64,000 nt of DNA, from contig NZ_CP108046.1 of NCBI RefSeq assembly GCF_041435115.1, positions 10,106,001-10,170,000 of the forward strand, in the 5' to 3' direction. This stretch comes from Streptomyces sp. NBC_00289. Its GTDB lineage: Bacteria; Actinomycetota; Actinomycetes; Streptomycetales; Streptomycetaceae. Numbering within the stretch: the first letter of the stretch is position 1; every line of letters begins with the position of its first letter. Below are positions 29,000 through 38,891 of the stretch, piece by piece. The position numbers and the translations under genes are program-made. Under the pieces are notes generated by a model, which had not been told where the DNA came from, did no database searches, and worked only from the letters and a program-made list of their open reading frames with translations.

Positions 29000-30735
29000 G
29001 GTTCTGGATCACTTTCAGTGCTAGGGCCACGGAGGGTCACCGAAACCGCGATCATGAACGGCATCGCGCGGTGAGGAGGACCCGTTTGCGGAGCAGGTCG
29101 AAGTTGGCTCGGCCGAACATCTGCCGCTTCAACATCTTGATCTTGTTGTTCTGACCCTCGACCGCGCCGGAGCTGTAGCGAAGGCTGAGGCCGGCGACGA
29201 CGGCATCGAGATCCTGGCCGAGACCGGTGACGAAGGTATGAAGGGCTGGCAGGTCCTCGGCCCGGACGCTCGTGATCCACTTGTTCAGGTCCCGGCCCTG
29301 ACGGTTGTTCATGAGCTCGGCAAACGTGCGGACGTGGTGGGCGGTGCGGTCGAGCGCGGGGCAGCGAGCCAGGATCGCTTTGAGCTGCTGGGTCTGGTCC
29401 TCGGTGAGGCGGTCGGGATGGCGGGTGAGCCAGCTGGTCACATTCCGCACGGACGGCGTCTTGTGGGGCGGGTCGTGCGGAAAGTTCTCGCGGAGTTTGG
29501 CCACGTAGACCTTCACCACGTTCTCGCCGCCGGGGTAGCCACGTTCGCGTACTTCCTCGAACAGGCGGCGGGCGACGGTGCAGCCCTCCGCCCACCGCTG
29601 GTGCAGGTAAGGCTTGTAGGGGTCGAGAATGCTGGCTCGGCCGGTCCACCGGCCAACCAGGAGTTCGTCCGCGCTTGCCGCGTTGGCGAAGCGGCGGACG
29701 GTATTGCGGGCCAGCCCCTGTTGGCGGGCGATCGCGCGCAGTCCGATGCCCTGCTCGAGGAGAGCGTGGATAGCCGCGTGCTGTTCCCGGATGCGGTCGG
29801 AGAGTCGGCCGGTTGTCCGCGGCCCTCTGGGAGAGGGCGGATCGAGGTTCGTGTTCTCCGTGTCCGCGACGGCCTGGGCCGTGGCGGCGTCGTGCGGCTC
29901 ACGTAGCAGAGCGCGGTGTTGAACGACTGTCTTCTCGACGGCCTCAGTAAGGTTCGACCAGATGTGCCATCGGTCCGCGACGTGGATGGCGTTCGGGGCG
30001 CCGAGCCGTCCGGCCTCGGCATAGGCGGTGGAGCGGTCCCGACAGATCACCTCGATGCCGGGATGGTCGGCGAGCCACTTGGCGACCGTCGACGTCGTCC
30101 GGTCCGGCAGCAGGTCGATGGGCTGACGGGTTTCGATGTCGATCAGGATCGTGCCGTACTTGTGGCCCTTGCGCAGCGCGAAGTCGTCCACCCCGAGCAC
30201 CCGCGGTGTCGAGGTCTCGGGCTCCGGCAGGCGACGGATCAACCGCAGCAGTGTCGACCTGCTCACCCCGGCGGCCAGAGTCTGGGAGAGGCGGGCACCG
30301 GCACGGCCGGCCAGCATCACCGCCACACGCTCCAGCACTGTCTGCAGCCCGGCGCTGCGTCGGCCGTGCCGGACGGTCAGTCCGTCGACCTGCTCGGCGA
30401 ACGTCGCCTGTCTGCACAAACGTTGGCCGCAGCGGAACCGCCGCACCTGTAACTCGATCAGCACCGGACGCCCTCTGACCGAGCTGTCGGCGAGCCGCCG
30501 TACGTACCGGCTGTGCACCCGAGACGACAGCGTCCCGCACGCTGGACATACGACCCGCTCCGCAACCGCCCGGGCCCGCACGGCCACCAACTCGCCGTCA
30601 GGCACAACGTTTTCGATCACGACACCTTGGACCTGGTGGAACCACAGGTTCTGGAGGAGAACATCACCCACGACCGTTCATGATCGCGGTTTCGGTGACC
30701 CTCCGTGGCCCCAGCACTGAAAGTGATCCAGAACC
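29000..30735 (-). mobile_element. ISL3-family element (about 1736 bp)
   Basis: Long, nearly perfect terminal repeats of about 55 bp begin GGTTCTGGATCACTTTCAGT on both sides. It contains a single intact gene. No 8-bp target duplication could be recognised. Confidence 0.9.
29052..30671 (-). CDS. ISL3-family transposase
   Basis: A complete 539-residue transposase. An N-terminal zinc ribbon (CPACGTLSSRVHSRYVRRL, then RRFRCGQRLC), the DDE_Tnp_ISL3 core with LGVDDFALRKGHKYGTILID and VICRDRSTAYAEAGR, and the C-terminal SGAVEGQNNKIKMLKRQMFG motif with the Glu. An insert carrying a second helix-turn-helix (GIGLRAIARQQGLARNTVRR) lies between the catalytic residues, as in other long ISL3 members. No damage seen. 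Confidence 0.93.
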   Translation of the reverse strand: MGDVLLQNLWFHQVQGVVIENVVPDGELVAVRARAVAERVVCPACGTLSSRVHSRYVRRLADSSVRGRPVLIELQVRRFRCGQRLCRQATFAEQVDGLTVRHGRRSAGLQTVLERVAVMLAGRAGARLSQTLAAGVSRSTLLRLIRRLPEPETSTPRVLGVDDFALRKGHKYGTILIDIETRQPIDLLPDRTTSTVAKWLADHPGIEVICRDRSTAYAEAGRLGAPNAIHVADRWHIWSNLTEAVEKTVVQHRALLREPHDAATAQAVADTENTNLDPPSPRGPRTTGRLSDRIREQHAAIHALLEQGIGLRAIARQQGLARNTVRRFANAASADELLVGRWTGRASILDPYKPYLHQRWAEGCTVARRLFEEVRERGYPGGENVVKVYVAKLRENFPHDPPHKTPSVRNVTSWLTRHPDRLTEDQTQQLKAILARCPALDRTAHHVRTFAELMNNRQGRDLNKWITSVRAEDLPALHTFVTGLGQDLDAVVAGLSLRYSSGAVEGQNNKIKMLKRQMFGRANFDLLRKRVLLTARCRS

Positions 30736-30818
30736 AGGATTCGGGCGACGGCGAGAGGTGACAGCCGGGCCGACTATTCGGGCAGGCGCCGCCGTCACGG
30801 AGTGAACTTGCAGGTCTT

Positions 30819-30985
30819 GTGTCCTGAACACGAAAAGGAGTTGGTTGTAGGGCAGCTTCTGGAAGTGATGCTGTGCGGGAGATGAAGGAAATCATGGCCC
30901 TTCGGCTTCGCCCTGCGGGGGGAGATGCCAAACCGCCTCATCCTGCGTGGATGAAGACTGTCGTAGTGAGCGATGCGCATTCACG
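30819..30985 (+). other. Group II intron 5' end fragment
   Basis: GTGTCCTGAACACGAAAAGG and the following 150 bases (including GGAGATGAAGG, ATGGCCCTTCGGCTTCGCCC and TGCGGGGGGAGATG) parallel the 5' domain I of the intron at 57346. The fragment ends at 30985 against an IS256 remnant. Confidence 0.78.
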
Positions 30986-30988
30986 ACC

Positions 30989-31195
30989 TCACGTGGTCAC
31001 CACGGTCTTCGAACGAGTGTTGTTGCGGGTGTTGCCGTCGGCGGCCCTGTCATGCTTCTCGTGGCCGAGATGATCGGCGATCTCACCCTCGAGAGCGGAC
31101 TCCAAGAGCCTCTTCGTCAGCTGCTGCATTAGCCCGCCCTCACCGGTCAACTTGATCCCGCCAGCCTTCGCGCGGTCCACCAGTTGCCCGATCAA
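30989..31195 (-). pseudogene. IS256-family transposase N-terminal fragment
   Basis: MIGQLVDRAKAGGIKLTGEG, LMQQLTKRLLESALEGEIAD and HLGHEKHDRAADGNTRNNTR match the beginning of mutator-type transposases of a different subgroup from the intact IS256 at 14 kb. It is cut after about 68 codons. Confidence 0.82.
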
Positions 31196-31201
31196 CTGAC
31201 C

Positions 31202-31789
31202 TCATTTGTTCCTGGCTGGCGGTGGTCGTAGTTCGTGGGGCCTGTTCAGGTGGCGGCAGGTGTGCTGCAGGATGTGGCGGGCTTGCAGGAGGTGGACCGT
31301 GGTGGCGGGGTCTTGTTCGGTGTTTGCGGTGTGTGCGATTGCTGCGGCGGTTTCGTTGATGAGGTCGCGGACCGCGGCGACCAGGTGCGGGATCCAGGAC
31401 TGGTAGAGCCGTCGGTCGAGCGTGGGATTGGGGCGAGTCTGGGTGCGGTGGCGGGCGTGGACCAGCCAGCGGTGGGCCGGGATGCCACCGGTAACGGGCC
31501 GGAGTCGCTGCTCGGTGGTCAGCGCCAGGCGTAGTTGCCAGATACGGGCCTGCGATCCGGGCAGGCGCGTCATATCGTCATGGAAGGCCAGGAGGGCGTC
31601 GATGAGCAGGCCGGACCACCGGCGCAGGCGGTCGGTGTGGGCGGGCATGCGTCCGGGGCCGCCGGCTGCCTGGTGGACGGTCCACCAGAGCTGGCTGCGT
31701 GCGGCGTCTTCCGCCCCGCAGGGCATGCCGCTCGCGGCTGTGGTGCAGGAGCCTGCGTTGTCCGGCTGGGCGCCTGCTGGGCTGGTCAT
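31202..31789 (-). CDS. Hypothetical protein, translationally coupled to its neighbour
   Basis: A 195-residue frame starting MTSPAGAQPDNAGSC, with its ATG overlapping the upstream stop as ATGA. It is rich in Trp, His and Arg; LWWTVHQAAGGPGRMPAHTD and the helical IPHLVAAVRDLINETAAAIA are notable. No membrane segment is evident. I do not recognise the family; the composition and coupling make it likely to be real. The stop lies a few bases from the IS256 remnant, but there is no sign that the end was lost. Confidence 0.6.
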   Translation of the reverse strand: MTSPAGAQPDNAGSCTTAASGMPCGAEDAARSQLWWTVHQAAGGPGRMPAHTDRLRRWSGLLIDALLAFHDDMTRLPGSQARIWQLRLALTTEQRLRPVTGGIPAHRWLVHARHRTQTRPNPTLDRRLYQSWIPHLVAAVRDLINETAAAIAHTANTEQDPATTVHLLQARHILQHTCRHLNRPHELRPPPARNK

Positions 31790-32094
31790 GCCTGGCATCC
31801 ACCGCAGGCCGGCGCCGTGTAGGCGTGGGTGGCCTGTTCCAGGCACCAGGCCATCCGCGCGGTGAAGAGCTCGGGGCAGTCCCCGGCCCGCTGCGCGACC
31901 GCTCCCGCGCACCCGCCGGGCACTGTCGCGTGGCGGGCCAGCTCCTCGGCGACCGCCGCGCACACCGTCTTTGTACTGATCTGGTCCGGTGGGCGCAGGG
32001 GCGAGCAGAACAGGGCCTGTGCCCACACTCGGATCACTTTCTCGGCCACCGGTCCGGCCGAAAGTTGTGAAGTCGTGCCCATTGCGTCACACAT
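31786..32094 (-). CDS. Small conserved-looking hypothetical protein
   Basis: A 102-residue frame with KVIRVWAQALFCSPLRPPDQ, VCAAVAEELARHA and ELFTARMAWCLEQATHAY. From memory this resembles a small protein found repeatedly in Streptomyces accessory regions; no function is known to me. It ends in CGGCQA and its TGA overlaps the next gene's ATG. Upstream, a further frame (32034-32324) overlaps its start and might be part of the same set. Confidence 0.6.
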   Translation of the reverse strand: MCDAMGTTSQLSAGPVAEKVIRVWAQALFCSPLRPPDQISTKTVCAAVAEELARHATVPGGCAGAVAQRAGDCPELFTARMAWCLEQATHAYTAPACGGCQA

Positions 32095-32812
32095 TCCTGA
32101 TGGGAAATCCGCCCGGTGTGCCCACGGTCGAACGGGTCAGAACGGGCCTGGTCTCCCAGGTTCCGCCGCATCCCGGGGCGCGGCGTGAGCAGCTGGTGCT
32201 CACCGTGGCGCACGGGGGCGCTGAGCGAGCGAGTGGCAGACGTCACGGGGGTGCCGTGCTCGACCATGTCGGCCCACGCGCGCTCGGCGGCCTGGAAAAT
32301 CTTGTCCTCCCGTGCCCACGTCACGGCGGGCCGTGACTCGATGTGGGTCGCGCAGCGTGCGGTGTTGGCCGCGGCGAGGGCCTACCGCGCTGCGCTGGCC
32401 AGTTGGTGCCCGGTGCCGCGCCTGCCCGCGGCTGCTGTTCGGCTCGGCGGGCATGCATCGCCGAGTAGCGGTGGCCGGTGTCGTCGGCGTACGAGCTGAA
32501 GTGGCTCTGACACGAAAATGCGGTGTGCCTGTGCTTCATAGTGAAGTCCAGGTCTTGCGCCGTCGGAGGACTTGCCCGAGTCGGTGGCGAGGTCGCCGAC
32601 GACCGAGACGCCGCCCTTGCCGTCCTCCTGGAACTGCGTCAGGCGGCGGAAGAGCAGGTTGGCGACCTGGCCGGCGTCCGAGACATAGATCTAGCCAGGG
32701 TCGAGGTGGGAGAGACCCGCCTCCTGGTAGACCTGGATGGTGCCGCCACTCCTAGCACCGGGAACCTCCTGGGCGGACCAGTGGAGGCGGCCGCGTCGCG
32801 TAGGTGCTCGGT
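32095..32812. other. Unresolved stretch with possible decayed genes
   Basis: Minus-strand frames at 32034-32324 and 32321-32539 overlap by GTGA and could be two small coupled genes, but their composition is not convincing. From 32560 to 32700 the minus strand reads YVSDAGQVANLLFRRLTQFQ and DGKGGVSVVGDLATDSG, a protein-like fragment that I cannot place. Confidence 0.35.
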
Positions 32813-33063
32813 CTACAGGTCGTCGGGCAGGAGGCGGAATGCCTGGTGGCCGGTCAGCGGCCGGATCATGCGGAAATGCCGGTCGGTAGTGAGAAGGACC
32901 TCGGTCCGGTAGGCGGCTGCGAGGGCGACGTTCATGGCGTCGGTCAGTCCGACGCCTTTGCCTTGGTCGGCGTCTGCATAGCCTTCGGCGACGGCGATCG
33001 CCGCGCTCAGGTGTGTGGCGAGAGAGGGGATCTCGAAGCGGCGCACGGCTGTATTGCGTTCGA
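32813..33063 (-). pseudogene. PIN-domain (VapC-like) toxin, C-terminal part
   Basis: About 80 residues: LATHLSAAIAVAEGYADADQ, then VGLTDAMNVALAAAYRTEVL, LTTDRHFRMIRPL and a stop at 32813. The GLTDAMNVALA and LTTDRHF blocks are the third and fourth acidic motifs of PIN ribonucleases. The N-terminal half, with the first catalytic Asp, and any antitoxin gene are missing because the IS5 copy C begins at 33064. The GTG at 33046 is only an internal codon. Confidence 0.75.
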
Positions 33064-33952
33064 TGAGGATTTTCAGCAGTAGCTCTCAAGGGTGAGGACG
33101 GCTTTGGCTGCGGTGGTGAGCCAGGTGGGGCTGCAGCGGGCTTTGCGGAAGATCCGCCAGGTCTTCAATCGGGCCATGCCGCGCTCGACCGGGTAGCGCA
33201 GGCGGGCATGAGCCCTGTTCAGCGATAGCTGCCGGCGGTTGAGTTCTTTGCCGGGAGAACGTCGGATCGGGGTGGTGATGGTGCCGCCGGCACCGAGGTA
33301 GCCGAGGTCGGCCAGGACCGGGATACCGAGTCTGCGGCAGGTGTCGATGATCCGGTGGGTGCGGGCGGCGGTGAGGTCGTGGGTGCGACCGGGCAGCGCC
33401 TTCGAGATCCATACGATGGTGCCGTCCGGATCGGTGACGACCTGCAGGTTCACACCGTGACGCCGGTGCTTTCCCGAGTAGTCCCCGCGGCCGTCACCGA
33501 CCCGGTCGCACTCCGCGAGGGTGCCGTCCACCAGCACGTATTCCGCCCGGGCCTTCACTTCACGCAGGGCCCGCGTCAGCCCCGGAGCCCGGCGCGCCAG
33601 CAGGCCCACCACGGAGCGGACATAGGCGTGCGCGGTCCCGACGCTGATGCGGAAACCAGCGGCGATCTGGGCCAGCGTGGTGTGCTGGCGCAAGTACACG
33701 AGCGCGACAACCGCACGCGCGGACGGACGGAGCTTGCACCGGCGGTCACCCTCACGAAGGACGATCAGCATCGTGACCGTCTCCACGAGGGCATGCGGGA
33801 GGTCGAGTGCGGCAGGATACGTAATCAACGGGGCTCCCCGGCAACCGAGATCGCATGTCAGATACCTCTCTCAACTGCCTGGGAGCCTCGTCCGTTGCCC
33901 TGCCAGCCATCCCCTTGCATCACTCGATCAGTGGCCACCCTGAAAACGCTCA
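33064..33952 (-). mobile_element. IS5-family element, copy C (889 bp)
   Basis: Same length and ends as copy B at 27251-28139, but inverted. It truncates the VapC-like gene on its left side. The two copies delimit a 4.9-kb segment. Confidence 0.9.
33073..33828 (-). CDS. IS5-family transposase, identical to copy B
   Basis: The 251-residue protein is identical to that encoded at 27375-28130, with the same intact DDE motifs ([24 protein letters not shown]). See copy B for domain detail. Confidence 0.92.
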   Translation of the reverse strand: MITYPAALDLPHALVETVTMLIVLREGDRRCKLRPSARAVVALVYLRQHTTLAQIAAGFRISVGTAHAYVRSVVGLLARRAPGLTRALREVKARAEYVLVDGTLAECDRVGDGRGDYSGKHRRHGVNLQVVTDPDGTIVWISKALPGRTHDLTAARTHRIIDTCRRLGIPVLADLGYLGAGGTITTPIRRSPGKELNRRQLSLNRAHARLRYPVERGMARLKTWRIFRKARCSPTWLTTAAKAVLTLESYC

Positions 33953-34049
33953 CTGAGAACACCCCGACTTTGACCCCCGACTCGACTCCGTTGCGCATTT
34001 CGGTCGAGGGTTACGCGACAGGGCGACTCTGCTGCGCAATTGGTGAGGT

Positions 34050-35792
<1,743 letters not shown>

Positions 35793-35888
35793 CTCCCCCG
35801 CAGCCGCACGGCAGGAAAGCGGCCACGGGCACGATCACCTCGTCAACACGCCACTCTTCGCAGCGAATTGCGCAGCAGAGTCGCCCTG

Positions 35889-36237
35889 ATGTGACTCGTG
35901 ATCGATGTTGTCGTTGAGTGAGTCGTCGTCGTGCTCCGAGGAGACGACCAGCTGCTTGATGTTGAGGAATGGACACCCACAACCCCGACCTGGTCCTCGC
36001 CACCCTCAACGGCAAGGGCAAGCTGGAGCCCGGGCCCTGCTTGCGCAGGTACATCACGACCGGCCACCTCGACACAGGCCGGGGGCGCGATGTCGGCGGC
36101 GGTGACCAGACATCTCAGACGATGGTGACCGGGCCCTCCAGACGACGGTGAAGCAGGGCGGGGAAGCGGGGGAAGTCCTTCTTCGTGTAGCCGCCCGACG
36201 GCTTGACCGCTAGATCATCCGGGGCTCCTCGCCCTCC
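35889..36237. other. Stretch without a supported gene
   Basis: Several short frames, none convincing. The first part (to about 35950) is rich in GTCGTCGTC-like low-complexity sequence. Confidence 0.35.
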
Positions 36238-36323
36238 TTGAAGCAGATCCACGCCACCCGCCGGTTCGGCCCCGCCTACGCCGCGGCGCTGCGCCGGCGC
36301 CGCCCGAAATCGGATGATTAAGC
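36238..36323 (+). pseudogene. IS6-family scrap
   Basis: RRFGPAYAAALRRRRPKSDD resembles the segment just before the WHLDEV motif in the IS6 copies at 24.2 and 40.9 kb. It abuts the left end of IS110 copy 1. Confidence 0.6.
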
Positions 36324-37715
36324 CTGTCCGGCCGGAAGGCCCGACTGCTGATGGGATGGCGTGCCCGCCGGGGCTGTGGCGGCGTGAGCACTGGATCCAT
36401 TAGGGCGCGAGCTGTGTCTTCCGCTGGCCACGTGCACGTGGTACGTCGAGAGGTTGGAGAAGCGGGTGCTGTTCGTCGGCGACGACTGGGCCGAAGACCA
36501 CCATGATGTCGAGGTCCAGGACGGTTCGGGCCGCAGGCTCGGGACCGCCCGGCTGATGGAGGGTGTCGAAGGGATCGCCAAGCTGCACGCCCTGGTCGCC
36601 CGGTACGGTGGCCAGGACCTGGAGCCGGGGCAGGTAGTGGTCGGGATCGAGACCGACCGCGGGCCGTGGGTGCAGGCCCTGCTCGCGGTTGGCTACCAGG
36701 TCTATGCGGTCAACCCGCGGCAGGCGGCCCGGTTCAAGGAACGCTACGGCACCTCCGGCGCGAAGAGCGAAAAGGGCGACGCGCACGCGCTCGCGGACAT
36801 GGCCCGCATCGACCGCGATCAGTTACGGCCGATCGCCGGGGACAGCGAGCAGGCCCAGGCCGTCAAGGTCGTTGCCCGCGCCCATCAGACCCTGATCTGG
36901 GAACGCACCCGCACCTTCCAGCGCCTGCGGAACACGCTGCGCGAGTACCCGGCGCGCTCACTGCCTACGCCAGCTTGGAGCTGACCAGCACCGACGCCCT
37001 GGAACTGCTGGTCAAGGCCCCCACACCCGAGCGGGCGTCGAAGCTGACGAAACAGCAGATCACCGCGGTGCTGGCCCGGCACCGCCGCCGCAACCGCGAC
37101 CAGAGGGCCGCGACGATCGCGGCCGCGCTGCGCGAGCCCCAGCTCGACGTCGCGGCCCCGGTGACCGCCGCCTACGCAGCCGCGGCGACCGCGCACGCCC
37201 GGCTGCTGATTGCCCTCAACGAGCAGATAGACACGTTGGAGGGTGAAGTGAAGGCACATTTTCGGGCACACCCGGACGCTGAGATCTACCTGTCGATGCC
37301 CGGCATCAGCGAGATCGTCCGGGCCCGGGTGCTCGCCGAGTTCGGGGACGACCCCGCCCGCTACGCGTCCGCGAAGGCACGCAAGAACTACGCCGGCACC
37401 AGCCCGGTCACCCGCGCTTCCGGCAGGAGCCACACCGTCCAGGCCCGCTTCGTCCGCAACAACCGCCTCGCCGACGCGCTGCAGCGCCAGGCGTTCTGCG
37501 CGCTGCAGAACTCACCCGGAGTCCGCCGCTACTACGACAAGCAGCGAGCCCGCGAACTCGACTACAACCCCGCCCTGCGTCAGGTCGGCAACCGCCTCGT
37601 CGGCATCCTCCACGGATGCCTCAAGACCCGCACCCGCTACGACGAGGCCACCGCCTGGGCCCACCACGCCAACCTCGCCACGAGTTGACACCCAACGCCA
37701 TGGGATGTCTGACAA
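36324..37715 (+). mobile_element. IS110-family element, copy 1 (1392 bp)
   Basis: Compared with copies 2 and 3, identity runs from CTGTCCGGCCGGAAGG (36324) to GGATGTCTGACAA (37715). As expected for IS110, there are no clear terminal inverted repeats or target duplications. About 130 bp of non-coding DNA precede the gene. Copies 2 and 3 share a further 106 bp on this side, so copy 1 may be truncated at the left. Confidence 0.85.
36454..37688 (+). CDS. IS110-family (DEDD) transposase in two frames
   Basis: The first frame (36454-36984) has the RuvC-like DEDD domain: LFVGDDWAEDHHDVEV, VVGIETDRGPW and YGTSGAKSEKGDAHALADMA. The second frame (from about 36955) has the Transposase_20 domain with IYLSMPGISEIVRARVLAEF and the catalytic Ser region NYAGTSPVTRASG. 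The break after RNTLREYP is present at the same place in all three copies. Either one dead copy was amplified or the frames are joined by frameshifting. Start ATG or GTG near 36454 follows GAGAGG. Confidence 0.85.
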
Positions 37716-37768
37716 CACCTCCCGGGGCCCCTGAGGATGTCCGTCAAAGCGGATCAAACCCAAGACCT

Positions 37769-38704
37769 CTACCCACGCGACGGCTCAGGCACCAACGTCT
37801 TCTCCGGCTCACCACGCGACGGCTCAGGCACCAACGTCTTCTCCGGCTCACCACGCGACGGCTCAGGCACCAACGTCTTCTCCGGCTCACCACGCGACGG
37901 CTCAGGCACCAACGTCTTCTCCGGCTCACCACGCGACGGCTCAGGCACCAACGTCTTCTCCGGCTCACCACGCGACGGCTCAGGCACCAACGTCTTCTCC
38001 GGCTCACCACGCGACGGCTCAGGCACCAACGTCTTCTCCGGCTCACCACGCGACGGCTCAGGCACCAACGTCTTCTCCGGCTCACCACGCGACGGCTCAG
38101 GCACCAACGTCTTAGCGGGTGAACTTCGAGGGTTTCGGCCGATTCGAATCACGTTCAGAACGGTTCCGGTGATGGTGACCCGTGAGGCTGGCAGAGAAAG
38201 TGGCGGAGCTGAAATGCGAGTAGCATTCCGGTTCACCACGCCAGTCTGAGTACCATCCGGCAGGAATATCCAGCCCGCATCAATATCATGGCCTTCGGTT
38301 ACTGATACTGCTTTATACATGGCGACAGATCGACCAGTTTTGAGGTCAAAGGCTGTGGAACTACCGTGTCGCTCAAGGATCCCGGACGCGTGGTCGTTCC
38401 TCGCCTTTCCTGAGAGGCGCGCTCCATCCGGTCCATTCAGTTCAAATGCGCCATCTCCGGAAGCGGCCCCACTGAACCAATCTCCCACTTCATGGCCATC
38501 GCACAAATAACCATAAGCTTTTTCGCCGAAAACAGAAATTGCCAAAGCTGCTCCGCCTCCTATGTGACTGGAGTAGTCTATCGCACGTATTCTCCTGTCC
38601 TGCGATTGCACTGCACAAAGTGCAGCAATGATGCAAGTAATCATTAAAGCGACCAGTCCGACGACAGTCGGAGGACACGAAAATCTGCCAACTTTCAGTT
38701 TCAT
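37769..38704 (-). CDS. Membrane-anchored or secreted protein with 13-residue tandem repeats
   Basis: I start at ATG 38704, preceded by GAAGGGG at good spacing, giving 311 residues; the frame is open to 38812. Residues about 14-34 are hydrophobic (VVGLVALMITCIIAALCAV), a signal peptide or anchor. A globular domain (about 40-170) follows, with AYGYLCDGHEVGDWFSGAAS, LNGPDGARLSGKARNDHASG and SVAMYKAVSV. The C-terminus is nine copies of KTLVPEPSRG joined by GEPE, ending in a stop right after the last copy. The YLCDG-W-G-DGA pattern recalls, from memory, a domain of actinobacterial secreted proteins without assigned function. The core gene is lower in GC than its surroundings. It lies between inverted IS110 copies. 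Confidence 0.75.
   Translation of the reverse strand: MKLKVGRFSCPPTVVGLVALMITCIIAALCAVQSQDRRIRAIDYSSHIGGGAALAISVFGEKAYGYLCDGHEVGDWFSGAASGDGAFELNGPDGARLSGKARNDHASGILERHGSSTAFDLKTGRSVAMYKAVSVTEGHDIDAGWIFLPDGTQTGVVNRNATRISAPPLSLPASRVTITGTVLNVIRIGRNPRSSPAKTLVPEPSRGEPEKTLVPEPSRGEPEKTLVPEPSRGEPEKTLVPEPSRGEPEKTLVPEPSRGEPEKTLVPEPSRGEPEKTLVPEPSRGEPEKTLVPEPSRGEPEKTLVPEPSRG
37773..38113. repeat. 39-bp coding minisatellite, eight full units plus a partial
   Basis: The unit starts CCACGCGACGGCTCAGGCAC. Eight units from 37773 to 38084 and a ninth of 29 bp to 38113 appear base-perfect. Each encodes 13 residues of the tandem-repeat protein on the minus strand, and the array stays open in several frames because 39 is a multiple of three. 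There are no spacers, so it is not CRISPR. Confidence 0.97.
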
Positions 38705-38891
38705 AAATACCCCTTCGCGCAGAATACGGCATCCTGATTGTTGCATCGATATCACAAGAGTGGCGAGTGTGGATCCGAGGCAAGGAAGACGGTTCCATAT
38801 ACGTATCTTCAACCCGAGCTATCCAGGTATACGATACTCACTTCCAATGGCTCGCAAAAGATCAAGCTGCTACTGAGTCTTTGCCAGGGCA

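Larger units (their letters stand above)
28769..30818 (+). pseudogene. IS5-family transposase relic, split by ISL3
   Basis: LVYLRKYDTLHQIAA, a stop codon, FGISVGLGTAHAYVHAVAAL and the shifted remains of [13 protein letters not shown] lie before the ISL3. After it (30736-30818), [16 protein letters not shown] continues the same gene. The gene is then cut by a group II intron 5' end. It is dead through nonsense, frameshift and two insertions. Confidence 0.8.

Noticed and set aside
27251..33952. Composite transposon made of the two IS5 copies
   Set aside because: The copies are inverted, so a composite element is formally possible, but there is no shared outer target duplication and the inside is mostly IS debris rather than selectable cargo.
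37773..38113. CRISPR array suggested by regularly repeated DNA
   Set aside because: The repeats are directly contiguous 39-bp units with no spacers, encode a regular peptide in frame with the upstream gene, and no cas genes are present.
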